A DNA stretch of 64,000 bases from Salmonirosea aquatica (lineage in GTDB: Bacteria; Bacteroidota; Bacteroidia; Cytophagales; Spirosomataceae): the NCBI RefSeq assembly GCF_009296315.1, contig NZ_WHLY01000002.1, positions 3,082,501-3,146,500 of the forward strand, read 5' to 3'. Numbering within the stretch: position 1 is the first letter of the stretch; every line of letters begins with the position of its first letter. The translations under genes were made by a program, and so were the position numbers. Positions 26,167 through 35,582 of the stretch are shown in pieces. The notes under the pieces were generated by a model, which worked only from the letters and a program-made list of their open reading frames with translations, was not told the DNA's origin and ran no database searches.

Positions 26167-26988
26167 CTACTGCTGTTTTCCCTGAATCATCGCCATCAGT
26201 TCTTCGGAAATTCCGGTGGTCGAGTAGCCCCCGTCGTGATAGAGGTTCTGCATCGTGACCATGCGGGTCAGGTCGGAGAACAGCGTAATCACGTAGTTGG
26301 CGCAGTCGTCGGCGGTGGCGTTTCCGAGCGGACTCATCTTTTCGGCAAATTCAAAGAAGGAGTCAAAGCCCCCAATGCCCGTGCCCGCGGTAGTAGGGGT
26401 AGGTGACTGCGAAATGGTGTTGACCCGTACCTTCTTGGATTTGGCGTAACGGTAGCCGTAGCTACGGGCGATGCTTTCCAGAATAGCCTTGGCATCGGCC
26501 ATGTCGTTATAAAATGGAAACGCCCGCTGAGCCGCAATGTACGACAGCGCCACGACCGATCCCCATTCGTTGATGGCATCCAGCTTTTCGGCCGATTGCA
26601 GGAACTTATGGAGTGACATCGCCGACACGTCCACGCTCTTCATGTACCAGTCGTAGTTAAGGTTGTTGTACTCGCGCCCCTTCCGCACGTTGGGGCTCAT
26701 CCCGATGGAGTGCAGCACAAAATCCACTTTGCCACCCAACACATCCATCGATTCGGTGTACAGTTTTTCCAGATCCTCCACCACGGTGGCGTCGGCCGGA
26801 ATCACCTTAGCATCGCACTGTTCGGCCAGTTGGTTGATAGCGCCCATGCGCATAGCGATGGGAGCATTCGTAAGGGTGAAGGTAGCGCCTTCTTCCTTCG
26901 CTTTCAAAGCCACTTTCCAGGCAATGGAGTTTTCGTCCAATGCCCCGGATATAATTCCTTTTTTTCCTTTAAGTAAGCCGTAAGCCAT
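26167..26988 (-). CDS. fabI: Enoyl-[acyl-carrier-protein] reductase (NADH)
   Basis: A 273-residue short-chain dehydrogenase-fold enzyme of type II fatty acid synthesis that reduces enoyl-ACP to acyl-ACP. The N-terminal G-A-L-D-E-N-S-I-A-W replaces the usual Gly-rich motif as in FabI. The catalytic pair is present as Y-N-D-M-A-D-A-K (Y-x6-K), with the preceding S-Y-I-A-A-Q-R. Length and C-terminal Y-H-D-G-G-Y-S-T-T-G are standard. This is a common antibacterial target, but no resistance mutations can be judged here. It is single-gene, with a strong terminator. Confidence 0.95.
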   Translation of the reverse strand: MAYGLLKGKKGIISGALDENSIAWKVALKAKEEGATFTLTNAPIAMRMGAINQLAEQCDAKVIPADATVVEDLEKLYTESMDVLGGKVDFVLHSIGMSPNVRKGREYNNLNYDWYMKSVDVSAMSLHKFLQSAEKLDAINEWGSVVALSYIAAQRAFPFYNDMADAKAILESIARSYGYRYAKSKKVRVNTISQSPTPTTAGTGIGGFDSFFEFAEKMSPLGNATADDCANYVITLFSDLTRMVTMQNLYHDGGYSTTGISEELMAMIQGKQQ

Positions 26989-27094
26989 GTATTCTTAATA
27001 ATGAGTTATGAATGATGAATGATGAGCCACTAGGTTCCGTGCCTTTTTCGGGCCTTAATCCGACTGCAAAGTAAAGGCTTTTTGGTAGGGAAAA

Positions 27095-27418
27095 CTACTC
27101 CTGTCCTTTCTCTCCACCCTGGGGACCATAGAAAATAACCCACGTTCCGAAGTCAGGAGTGAAATCCAGAAAGCGGTGTTCTACCCCCGCCGGAACAAAC
27201 AGTACATCGCCCGGGCCGAAGGGCTGCGTCACTTCTCCATTCAGGAATGAACCAGAGCCACTGACCACGACATATAGTTCATCCTGCTCGTGCGGCTGCT
27301 GCGGATCGTGGCCGATGGGCGCGTACCATTCGACCGACATACTGCCGTGCCGGAGTACCTCCGCAAATCGATTTTGGGCAGTGAGCAGAGCCTGAGCTTC
27401 ACGGAGGGTACTTTTCAT
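27095..27418 (-). CDS. Small cupin-domain protein
   Basis: A 107-residue single cupin. Metal-binding motif 1 is H-E-Q-D-E-L-Y-V-V-V-S-G-S-G and motif 2 is F-G-P-G-D-V-L-F-V-P-A-G-V-E-H-R-F. The family includes enzymes and sensor proteins, and nothing here fixes a substrate. It lies 9 bp after the hydrolase gene on the same strand and is probably co-transcribed with it. Confidence 0.85.
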   Translation of the reverse strand: MKSTLREAQALLTAQNRFAEVLRHGSMSVEWYAPIGHDPQQPHEQDELYVVVSGSGSFLNGEVTQPFGPGDVLFVPAGVEHRFLDFTPDFGTWVIFYGPQGGEKGQE

Positions 27419-27427
27419 GGATCAAAT

Positions 27428-28435
27428 TTAGCGAGAGGTACCTACGGGTTCCATTTTCAGTACTTTATCAAAAAATTGCTCGGTGGCGTACTGCACACCC
27501 TTCCAATCCTGCGAAGTAAGGCGCGAGGCAATGACGTGGTTGCCGCTTTCGGGAAAAGCGCGTTCAACTTTCAGGCTGTCGGGGGTACCCAGCAGGGGAA
27601 ACATTTCCTTCATAGCCGACACGGAAACGACCTTATCCTGCTCGTCGTCGTTTTTGTAATAGTAGCCCAGGAACACCGGCATTTTTATTTTCTCGTACAC
27701 CTCTGGCCGTGATACGGCATCCATGGTCTGTTGCAGGGTCATCAGGCCATGAGTACTATAACTTTTAAGCCAGTAGTTGCTCCGCTCCGGCTCATATTCG
27801 CTGACGCGGTGTTCACCCACAGCACCGCTTAGAATCTGCTGCCCCCAAGGCCGGGTAGCTAGCTTGAGTGTGGAATTATACACCGCCATGCAGGGTGAGT
27901 ACAGCACGATGCCCTTGATTTCGGGATGCGTGGCGGCCAGGTACACCGTCAGTAACCCACCCGCTGAGGTACCGATCACGATCACGCTGTCGCCGAGCGC
28001 TTTGCCGATGGCCAGGGCGCGTTTGGCCCCGGCCACGAAATTCTCGGGCGTCAGGTCGTCGAAGGCGTCGGGGTCGCTGATGCCCGCATCATGCATGCGC
28101 GCCAGGTATAGATTCGCTCCGTACCTTGCCGCCAAATTCTTATGAACTGGATCGCCCTCCGCCCAGCTTGCCCCGAAACCGTGAATGTAGACGATGCAGT
28201 ACGGTGTTTTCTGCTTATTTGCAGTATCAGCCCACACGATGCGGGCTTCGTTGTCGGGCTTTAGATCGGGAATGGCGGCTTCGGAGCGATTGATTTCGGC
28301 CTCGAGTTCCGTAGGATTCTGTGTGACGGTCGGTAGGTTAGGGTCTAGCTCGGCGTCGGGTACGTCGGGTCCCGCAGCGTAGCCCACGGCCAGCATGGCC
28401 ACGAGGCCGCCCGTCCAGAGGAGGAATTTTTTCAT
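27428..28435 (-). CDS. Alpha/beta hydrolase with N-terminal signal or anchor
   Basis: A 335-residue protein. The first 20 residues are hydrophobic (signal peptide or anchor). The alpha/beta-hydrolase core has the oxyanion-hole motif Y-I-H-G-F-G-A-S and the nucleophile elbow G-T-S-A-G-G. The late H in G-N-H-V-I is placed right for the catalytic His. It acts as an esterase- or lipase-like enzyme in the periplasm by inference. It is followed 9 bp later by the cupin gene. Confidence 0.85.
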   Translation of the reverse strand: MKKFLLWTGGLVAMLAVGYAAGPDVPDAELDPNLPTVTQNPTELEAEINRSEAAIPDLKPDNEARIVWADTANKQKTPYCIVYIHGFGASWAEGDPVHKNLAARYGANLYLARMHDAGISDPDAFDDLTPENFVAGAKRALAIGKALGDSVIVIGTSAGGLLTVYLAATHPEIKGIVLYSPCMAVYNSTLKLATRPWGQQILSGAVGEHRVSEYEPERSNYWLKSYSTHGLMTLQQTMDAVSRPEVYEKIKMPVFLGYYYKNDDEQDKVVSVSAMKEMFPLLGTPDSLKVERAFPESGNHVIASRLTSQDWKGVQYATEQFFDKVLKMEPVGTSR

Positions 28436-28546
28436 CAGGAGAAAGGGTCGTTGGTTCTTAAGGGGCGGAAGTTAGCCTTTTTGTACCTAGGCTGCAAGAG
28501 TCCTGGTAGGATGAGCCGTAAAGGTACCCCATAGCGTAATACTAAA

Positions 28547-28576
28547 AATCCCCGAAAAAGATTCTTCCCGGGGATT
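28547..28576 (-). terminator. Terminator of the arsS gene
   Basis: Arms AATCCCCG (28547-28554) and CGGGGATT (28569-28576). Read on the minus strand the stem is followed by T-T-T-T-A-G, just after the arsS stop. Confidence 0.75.
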
Positions 28577-28600
28577 ACACCTTCAAAAATATCAGATCAC

Positions 28601-29650
<1,050 letters not shown>

Positions 29651-29770
29651 TTGGCGGGGTTAATTGAAAATAGGATTTATACGACGTTCGGTTTTCGATC
29701 AGGTAAATTCAATCAGATGGTGTATGACCAGATGATCAAACGTCGAAAGTCAACGATCCGATGATCCTTT

Positions 29771-30103
29771 TCACATGGACAGTTCTTTCACTTTATTCAT
29801 CATCTGCACGCCATGTACCAAGGAAGCACCGCTGCGAATGGCGGCAGCCACGTGCACGGCCTCCATCATTTCTTCTTCGGTACAGCCTTTTTCCAACGTG
29901 TCCACCGCGTAGGCATCGATGCAGTAGGGGCATTGTACGGTATGGGCTACGGCCAGAGCAATGAGCGATTTCTCGCGGGCGGTTAATGCCCCTTCCGCAA
30001 ATACCTCACCGTAATAGGCAAAAAACTTATCGGCCAGTGGTTTCTGAAACTCAGCGATTTGGCCAAACTTTTTGAGGTCTTCGGGATCATAATAGGTTTT
30101 CAT
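29771..30103 (-). CDS. Arsenosugar-associated peroxidase-like protein (carboxymuconolactone decarboxylase family)
   Basis: A 110-residue AhpD/carboxymuconolactone decarboxylase-fold protein. The redox motif is V-Q-C-P-Y-C-I-D-A-Y, followed by E-M-M-E-A-V-H-V-A-A-A-I-R-S-G-A. This subtype is regularly encoded next to ArsS-type radical SAM genes. In some relatives the first Cys of the motif is selenocysteine; here both positions are TGC codons. It lies 120 bp upstream of arsS on the same strand, so the two are probably one operon. Its function is likely thiol-based redox chemistry in the pathway, by inference. Confidence 0.85.
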   Translation of the reverse strand: MKTYYDPEDLKKFGQIAEFQKPLADKFFAYYGEVFAEGALTAREKSLIALAVAHTVQCPYCIDAYAVDTLEKGCTEEEMMEAVHVAAAIRSGASLVHGVQMMNKVKELSM

Positions 30104-30227
30104 ACAATACGGAGTTTTTAGAGTGATCGAAAAGGAGAGGACATTAAAATTGGCGTGAATCCTTTTTAAACATACGTTAAAAAACCGTAGTTTGGTTGCT
30201 TTATTTCAATATTAACCCTCATTTCGC

Positions 30228-31223
30228 TTGTTCTTCTATTTTTCCCGTTTCCTCGTACGGCTGGGCTTACCCCTTTTTTTGCGAAAACTTTGTGTAATTA
30301 ACCTGGGTGCCGTCCCTGAGCGACAACCTGTGCTGCTGGCCTCCAATCATTCCGGCTCTTTTTTCGATGCCGTCGTGATTGGGGCAGTATTGTCACAGCC
30401 GATCTATACACTTACCCGGGGCGATGTGTTCCGCAAATCACAAGCGGCCTACTGGCTGCGGGCAATCAATCTGATTCCTGTTTTCCGGGGTTCGGAAGGG
30501 CGGGAGAATTTAAGAAAAATAGATGCGACCGTGGAGGAATGCTTTTCGGTAATGAAGCGCAACGGCACGGTGATCATTTTTTCGGAAGGCATCTGTGTGA
30601 ACGAGTGGAATCTGCGTCCTCTGGGCAAAGGTACCGCCCGCATGGCCTACCAGGCCTGGTATGGCGACGACGCAGCACTGCATTCGATGGCTGTACTACC
30701 CACGGGCCTTACCTACGAGCATTTCCGGGGTACCAACAAGCGCGTGGTGCTGCATTTTGGCGACAAAATAGAATCCCGCCACATTCAGACCGATCCCGCT
30801 GAATACGAAAAATGGCTGCGCGAATTCAACGCGTTGCTCACCAAGCGGATGCGGCAAACCATCCTGGAGGTACCCCAAAAAGCTACCTCCGATGAATCGG
30901 CCCGTCAACTGGAAAAATATCTGACCGTCTGTCCACGCCCACGGGGAAATGCGTTGCTGCAGGGGCTGGGCGTAGTGGGCCGGGCTATTAACCGGCCGAT
31001 TTATCGCTTTTACACCAAGAGAGTAGCCCAGAAAACCAGGGGAACCGTTTTCTATGATTCCGTGCTTTTTGGACTCCTGATGTATACCTACCCTATACTG
31101 ATTGGTCTGCTGGCGCTGATAGTGGGAGCTTTTACCAGCTGGATGGCCGGACTGGCCATTTTTGTCGGTTTTCCGCTGACTGCGCTGGCTGGCAACCGGT
31201 ACAGAAACGACCATTCCCGCTAG
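30228..31223 (+). CDS. PlsC-family acyltransferase with C-terminal membrane segments
   Basis: A 331-residue protein, best start TTG 30228 since no in-frame ATG precedes the family start. The acyltransferase block I is N-H-S-G-S-F-F-D (His41 and Asp47, H-x5-D, as often in this Bacteroidota subgroup rather than H-x4-D). Block II is G-D-V-F-R and block III F-S-E-G-I-C. The C-terminus has two hydrophobic helices. It probably acylates glycerol phosphate or lysophosphatidate in the inner membrane. It sits between arsenosugar genes. Its stop shares the palindrome CTAG with the stop of the convergent VOC gene. Confidence 0.8.
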   Translation: MFFYFSRFLVRLGLPLFLRKLCVINLGAVPERQPVLLASNHSGSFFDAVVIGAVLSQPIYTLTRGDVFRKSQAAYWLRAINLIPVFRGSEGRENLRKIDATVEECFSVMKRNGTVIIFSEGICVNEWNLRPLGKGTARMAYQAWYGDDAALHSMAVLPTGLTYEHFRGTNKRVVLHFGDKIESRHIQTDPAEYEKWLREFNALLTKRMRQTILEVPQKATSDESARQLEKYLTVCPRPRGNALLQGLGVVGRAINRPIYRFYTKRVAQKTRGTVFYDSVLFGLLMYTYPILIGLLALIVGAFTSWMAGLAIFVGFPLTALAGNRYRNDHSR

Positions 31224-32275
31224 TCGCGCACCCGGTTCAGGCTCATCATGCGCAGCATCCAGTTGGGCAGCGGATGCTGATGCTTGCGTTTTTGCAAATC
31301 AAGGTACCAGCCTATCTTTTTCAGGATAGGCAGCTTATGCGTTTCGACTAGTTCGATGAGTGTACCGTCGGGATCTTCCACATAGGCAAACCGCCCCGCC
31401 GCCGACTCCATACCAAACGAGCCGCCGCTGTCTACCGTGAAGGGGTACCCGTTACCCGAGAGCCGTTTCTTGAGGGCCGCCATGTCCAGCGTGTCGAAGC
31501 AAACATGAATGAAGCCGCAGTCGCCCCAGTAGCGATCGGCAAAGAGCTTGCGGGGTTCGCGGTCGAGTGCCTGTAGCAGTTCGACATGCAGATTCCCCAG
31601 AAGCTGGCTGAAAGCGCCGTGGGCACTTACCTTTTTGCGCAGTACCACCCGACGGAAGCGCTGGTTGGGTACCGAAGCCGGTATGTCTTCGAAGACATCC
31701 GTTTTATCATATACGATCTCGCAGGGGTCCATCAGGGTTTGATAAAAAGACAGCGACTGATCCATATCCGATACCCCCATCACTACCCCGGCCACGCCGC
31801 CTATGGGATTGTCCGTACGGCCAAACCACGACGAATCTTCGGTAATCTGGAAGGCGTTGCCGTAGGGATCGATTCCCCAGAAACCCTGCCCATCAGGAAA
31901 TTTTCCCAGAGGTTCCACGCGGGCGTTAGGCTGCTGCTGCATCCAGTGGTAGGCTTTAGTTACGTCCGGAGCCTTAAAACGGATGGCGTAGATGCCCAGA
32001 TCGCCCGGCTCAGGCTGGAACGCACACGCCTGTGGGGTACGGCTGGTAAACTGCCATATTTCTAATCCCCCGCCACCCGCCATGTTGAGTGCCATGACGG
32101 CATGGCGACTCTGCACTTTACCGCCTGTGTAATCGATCATCAGTTTAGCCTCAGCCTGGTCGTTGAAAATGGGTACGTCGAAACCCATGACACGCCTGTA
32201 CCACTGCCAGGCTTCCGAAACGTTGGACACGCCGACACCTACTTGCTGAACGGCTGAAATAAGGGGAAGGGTCAT
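31220..32275 (-). CDS. Two-domain VOC (glyoxalase/dioxygenase superfamily) protein
   Basis: A 351-residue protein with two VOC modules. The first runs from V-Q-Q-V-G-V-G-V-S-N to G-I-D-P-Y-G-N-A-F-Q-I-T-E; the second from G-V-V-M-G-V-S-D-M to Y-V-E-D-P-D-G-T-L-I-E-L-V-E-T-H. The D-P-D-G/D-P-Y-G-N signatures and E/H metal-ligand positions are present. The substrate is unknown. Its stop codon overlaps that of the acyltransferase gene on the opposite strand, at CTAG 31220-31223. Confidence 0.8.
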   Translation of the reverse strand: MTLPLISAVQQVGVGVSNVSEAWQWYRRVMGFDVPIFNDQAEAKLMIDYTGGKVQSRHAVMALNMAGGGGLEIWQFTSRTPQACAFQPEPGDLGIYAIRFKAPDVTKAYHWMQQQPNARVEPLGKFPDGQGFWGIDPYGNAFQITEDSSWFGRTDNPIGGVAGVVMGVSDMDQSLSFYQTLMDPCEIVYDKTDVFEDIPASVPNQRFRRVVLRKKVSAHGAFSQLLGNLHVELLQALDREPRKLFADRYWGDCGFIHVCFDTLDMAALKKRLSGNGYPFTVDSGGSFGMESAAGRFAYVEDPDGTLIELVETHKLPILKKIGWYLDLQKRKHQHPLPNWMLRMMSLNRVRD

Positions 32276-32364
32276 TTAATTGAAAGTTGAAATGTTAATA
32301 GTGGAGAGTTTACAGGTTTAAGGAAGGACCCTACGCATACATTGGCAGAATAGGGTAGGGTACC

Positions 32365-32775
32365 TTATGTTCTTTGTGAGCGCATGGCTTTCACGTGCTT
32401 AAGGCTCGGGTCTTTTACCAGTATTTCATATTCCCTGGAGTCGACTGCAAAGAGGGCTATTTTGCCCTCGGAGTTGCTATGAACACCCCAGCCGTATCGT
32501 TTTGGCAAAGGCGAAGCCCGCAAGCAGGGTTGCCCCTTTGAAAAAAAATCGGACCGGGCTTCTTCTTTTTCACTTTCTGCCAGGTCATGTTTTTCAGCAT
32601 AGACAGCAAAAAGAACTTCGTCGGAAGTAAATCGATAGGGGTTCCGGCCGATCATCTCAAATTGTCGTGTAGCTGATGTAGGCTTGTCACCTTTTGCCAA
32701 AGGTACCTCCGGCACTTCGGTTGGGCAGTCGTCGGCTACTTCAATGAACGTGTCGTAATAGTTGGTCGAATGCAT
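32365..32775 (-). CDS. DUF6157 family protein
   Basis: About 136 residues from ATG 32775 (M-H-S-T-N-Y-Y-D-T-F-I-E-V-A-D-D-C-P). The frame is open for 12 more codons but the family begins here. Motifs recognised: F-E-M-I-G-R-N-P-Y-R-F-T-S-D-E-V-L-F and C-L-R-A-S-P-L-P-K-R-Y-G-W-G. This is a small soluble family of unknown function found in many bacteria. It lies between the VOC gene and the arsenosugar-type glycosyltransferase, all on the minus strand. Confidence 0.8.
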   Translation of the reverse strand: MHSTNYYDTFIEVADDCPTEVPEVPLAKGDKPTSATRQFEMIGRNPYRFTSDEVLFAVYAEKHDLAESEKEEARSDFFSKGQPCLRASPLPKRYGWGVHSNSEGKIALFAVDSREYEILVKDPSLKHVKAMRSQRT

Positions 32776-32820
32776 CGTGTATCGTTCTCGGGGAATAGGA
32801 TAATACCACAAAAAGTTTTT

Positions 32821-33555
32821 TCAAGTCGGTAACTTTGATACATCGGCTGGCTTGATGCCGTATTTATCTGTGTTGATCAGAGACTTATACGTATCGATGA
32901 GTTTCTGCTGGGGTGCACCCCGGAAATACATCCACATGACTACCGCATTGGCATAATTGACCCGCAGGTAAGAATTGTTCTCGTACTTGCGAGCCGACAC
33001 GATGATATTTTTGGGAATGATTCTGAAACGGTACTTTTTCCGGGCCCGGATGATGAATTCGTAGTCTTCCATGACCCGGTGTTGCTCGCAATATCCGCCC
33101 AATTCCTCAAAAGCGGCTTTGGTAATGAACAGCGTCTGGTCGCCTCCCCGTGACCAGATGCGGTCGAACCGTTGAAAAAACGTATTCAGTTTCAGGATCA
33201 TCCGCGGCGAATCGAACTGGTAGCGATAACAGCCAAGCGTATAACCTTCGTTCAGGGCTTGCCGGATATCCAGGACGTAGTCGGGATGGATGCGGACATC
33301 CGCATGCACAAAGTAGAGTACGTCGCCCCGGGCAATCCGTGCACCGGCGTTCATTTGAAAAGCCCGGCCCGGTTGTTCCGATACGATGACCCGTGCTCCG
33401 GCCTGCTCGGCCCGCTGTGCCGTTCGGTCCCGACTCGGCGCGTCGGCAACAATAATTTCCTCCAACTCCCTCCCACCGTACTTCTGTAGTTCATCAATCA
33501 AGCGGCCGATGTTTTCTTCTTCGTTGTAGGTAGGAATGATGACGCTGATACCCAT
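32821..33555 (-). CDS. TIGR04283-type glycosyltransferase (arsenosugar biosynthesis associated)
   Basis: About 244 residues from ATG 33555 (M-G-I-S-V-I-I-P-T-Y-N-E-E-E-N-I). A GT2-fold enzyme: nucleotide-binding V-I-I-P-T-Y-N-E, the V-A-D-A-P-S-R-D segment, G-R-A-F-Q-M-N-A-G-A and the D-x-D-like motif F-V-H-A-D-V-R. The G-R-A-x-Q-M-N-x-G-A and L-Y-F-V-H-A-D pattern is typical of the TIGR04283 family, which co-occurs with ArsS. It is separated from arsS by about 3 kb of other genes, some in the opposite direction, so the pathway is dispersed rather than one operon. Confidence 0.82.
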   Translation of the reverse strand: MGISVIIPTYNEEENIGRLIDELQKYGGRELEEIIVADAPSRDRTAQRAEQAGARVIVSEQPGRAFQMNAGARIARGDVLYFVHADVRIHPDYVLDIRQALNEGYTLGCYRYQFDSPRMILKLNTFFQRFDRIWSRGGDQTLFITKAAFEELGGYCEQHRVMEDYEFIIRARKKYRFRIIPKNIIVSARKYENNSYLRVNYANAVVMWMYFRGAPQQKLIDTYKSLINTDKYGIKPADVSKLPT

Positions 33556-33694
33556 ACCTGACTCATTCACTTTCGTCCTGATCCTCAGTTTTTCCAAAAA
33601 ATCAGAAAAACAATTCTACAAAATAAAACCCTAAAAGTACGCAAAAGTTGGGGAGTTGCCAGTAGTCCAACCGTCAACTTCAAGACAACCCTCG

Positions 33695-33702
33695 TATCTT
33701 TG
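33695..33702 (+). promoter_or_regulatory. -7 promoter element upstream of aroB
   Basis: TATCTTTG matches TAnnTTTG and lies 35 nt before the aroB ATG. No good -33 match is evident. Confidence 0.45.
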
Positions 33703-33737
33703 ACCCCTATCTTCCATTCTTTTTTTACGCTACATTC

Positions 33738-34775
33738 ATGAACGATTCAGTACGTATCGCACCCATTGTCAGTACCTTAACGGAATTTTTGCAAGGAAGT
33801 GACTACTCCAAAATACTGGTTATAACCGACAGCAACACCAAAAAGTATTGCTACGATCGTCTGAAAGGCAACCTTCCGAAGCATTTTGTCGTAAGTGTAC
33901 CCAAGGGCGAAGCGAACAAGACTCTGACTACTTGTGAGAAAATCTGGACCGCTATGACCCGGGCCGAACTGGACCGGCACGCGCTGGTGCTGAATATCGG
34001 GGGTGGTGTAGTAGGCGACATGGGTGGTTTCTGCGCAGCGGTGTACAAGCGTGGCATAGATTTTATTCAAGTGCCCACGACGCTGCTCTCTCAGGTGGAT
34101 GCCAGTGTGGGTGGAAAGTTAGGTATCGATTTTCACGGGTTCAAGAATCATCTGGGGGTGTTTACGCAGCCCAAACGCGTGCTGATCGATCCAGTATTCC
34201 TGGAAACCCTACCCTGGCGTGAATTACGTTCGGGCTTTGCCGAAGTCGTGAAGCATTGCCTGATCGCCGATCTTGCCAAATGGGACGAGATTCGTACTAG
34301 AGATATGGACGAACAGGACTGGTCCGATCTGATTGCTCATTCCGTAGCAATCAAAAAGAAGATCGTTGCCCAGGACCCAACCGAGAAAGGGCTTCGTAAA
34401 ATTCTGAATTTCGGCCATACCCTGGGCCATGCGGTGGAAACTCATTTTTTGGGTAAACCGCCGAAGCAGAGACTGCTGCATGGGGAGGCGATTGCGGTGG
34501 GCATGGTGATGGAAAGCTATCTGGCCTTTCGAAAAAAAATGATTGATCGTGAAACACTTGACCAGATAGAGGAGTTTGTATTTTCGGTTTTTGGTAAAGC
34601 CGACATCCAGCGCTCCGACATGGATGCCATAGTCTCCCTCACCCGTCAGGATAAAAAGAACCGCGATCGAGAAGTGCGTTTTTCGTTGCTAAAAGGTGCC
34701 GGAAATTGTGCATACGACATTGTAGTGTCTCCCAAAGCGATGCAGGGGGCTATCAGCTACTACATGGGCCTTTAA
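33738..34775 (+). CDS. aroB: 3-dehydroquinate synthase
   Basis: A 345-residue NAD- and metal-dependent enzyme that converts DAHP to 3-dehydroquinate in the shikimate pathway. The motifs are N-I-G-G-G-V-V-G-D-M-G-G-F, Q-V-P-T-T-L-L-S-Q-V-D-A-S-V-G-G-K, and the metal ligands in F-A-E-V-V-K-H, N-F-G-H-T-L-G-H-A-V-E and L-L-H-G-E-A-I-A-V-G-M. Length and order are normal. It stands alone, with a promoter element upstream and no other aro gene nearby. Confidence 0.95.
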   Translation: MNDSVRIAPIVSTLTEFLQGSDYSKILVITDSNTKKYCYDRLKGNLPKHFVVSVPKGEANKTLTTCEKIWTAMTRAELDRHALVLNIGGGVVGDMGGFCAAVYKRGIDFIQVPTTLLSQVDASVGGKLGIDFHGFKNHLGVFTQPKRVLIDPVFLETLPWRELRSGFAEVVKHCLIADLAKWDEIRTRDMDEQDWSDLIAHSVAIKKKIVAQDPTEKGLRKILNFGHTLGHAVETHFLGKPPKQRLLHGEAIAVGMVMESYLAFRKKMIDRETLDQIEEFVFSVFGKADIQRSDMDAIVSLTRQDKKNRDREVRFSLLKGAGNCAYDIVVSPKAMQGAISYYMGL

Positions 34776-34884
34776 ACCCCAGGGCAGGTTTTTGTAAATA
34801 GTGAGGGTAATGTGTTGACTATTACGGTTTAATAATCTATATTTCATGTTTTAATTGTTCATTCTGTAAATTTTAAGGAAACAT

Positions 34885-35457
34885 ATGGTAAAGTCTATTA
34901 CACTCATTGCTGCTGTTTCGGTTACCTTGATCCTGGCAGGTTGCTCATTTGGTCGCAAAGTATTCGTGGAACACGATTATAGCTATGAGACCAATTTCAA
35001 GGATTACTCTACCTACACATTTCTGGAATGTGAACGGGATACCAATAACCTCTGTACGGAAATATACGAATCCATCCGGCGCCAGATGCAGGCCCGGGGA
35101 TATAAACTGACTGCTGAAAAACCTACCCTATTGGTCAATTATGGTATTTTTTACGATAATCTACGCTATCAGGGCTACATGCAGCCGGTAATTAAAACGT
35201 GGGTAGATACCGAAAACGATGGTTTCCGCTACGAACCTATCAAGTACGCGCTCGACAAAGGTACCCTCATCGTATCGCTGATCGACGCCGAGAGTGATCA
35301 GGTGGTATGGCGTGGCTATGCCTCAGGCCTCTTCAATGCCGGGCAGGACAATCCCAACAACTACTACCGCAATGTAGTACGCCGTATCTTCGACCAGTAC
35401 CCGCTGTTTGCCAAAGGCTACGATCCCCGCCGCTATACCGAAGAGATCGGACGATAG
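34885..35457 (+). CDS. DUF4136 lipoprotein
   Basis: A 190-residue lipoprotein with lipobox L-A-G-C at about residue 20. The mature sequence follows DUF4136: D-Y-S-Y-E-T-N-F-K-D-Y-S-T-Y-T-F, then I-Y-E-S-I-R-R-Q-M-Q-A-R-G-Y, L-L-V-N-Y-G-I-F-Y, T-L-I-V-S-L-I-D-A and V-W-R-G-Y-A-S-G. The family is common and uncharacterised, and presumably acts at the outer membrane. It follows aroB by 109 bp but probably has its own promoter. A perfect terminator hairpin follows. Confidence 0.85.
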   Translation: MVKSITLIAAVSVTLILAGCSFGRKVFVEHDYSYETNFKDYSTYTFLECERDTNNLCTEIYESIRRQMQARGYKLTAEKPTLLVNYGIFYDNLRYQGYMQPVIKTWVDTENDGFRYEPIKYALDKGTLIVSLIDAESDQVVWRGYASGLFNAGQDNPNNYYRNVVRRIFDQYPLFAKGYDPRRYTEEIGR

Positions 35458-35520
35458 GTTGATAGTTTACGTTATCAGAAAATAGGTACCCTTTTTGACG
35501 CTCTTTACTTACTTACCATA

Positions 35521-35557
35521 CTAAGAAAGCCCATTCTATATGAATGGGCTTTCTTAG
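35521..35557. terminator. Bidirectional terminator between convergent genes
   Basis: A perfect 16-bp stem (35521-35536 with 35542-35557) and a 5-nt loop TATAT. It lies between the ends of the DUF4136 gene (plus) and the ABC ATPase gene (minus) and probably serves both. Confidence 0.88.
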
Positions 35558-35582
35558 TGAAAGGGCATTACTGTCAACTAAA

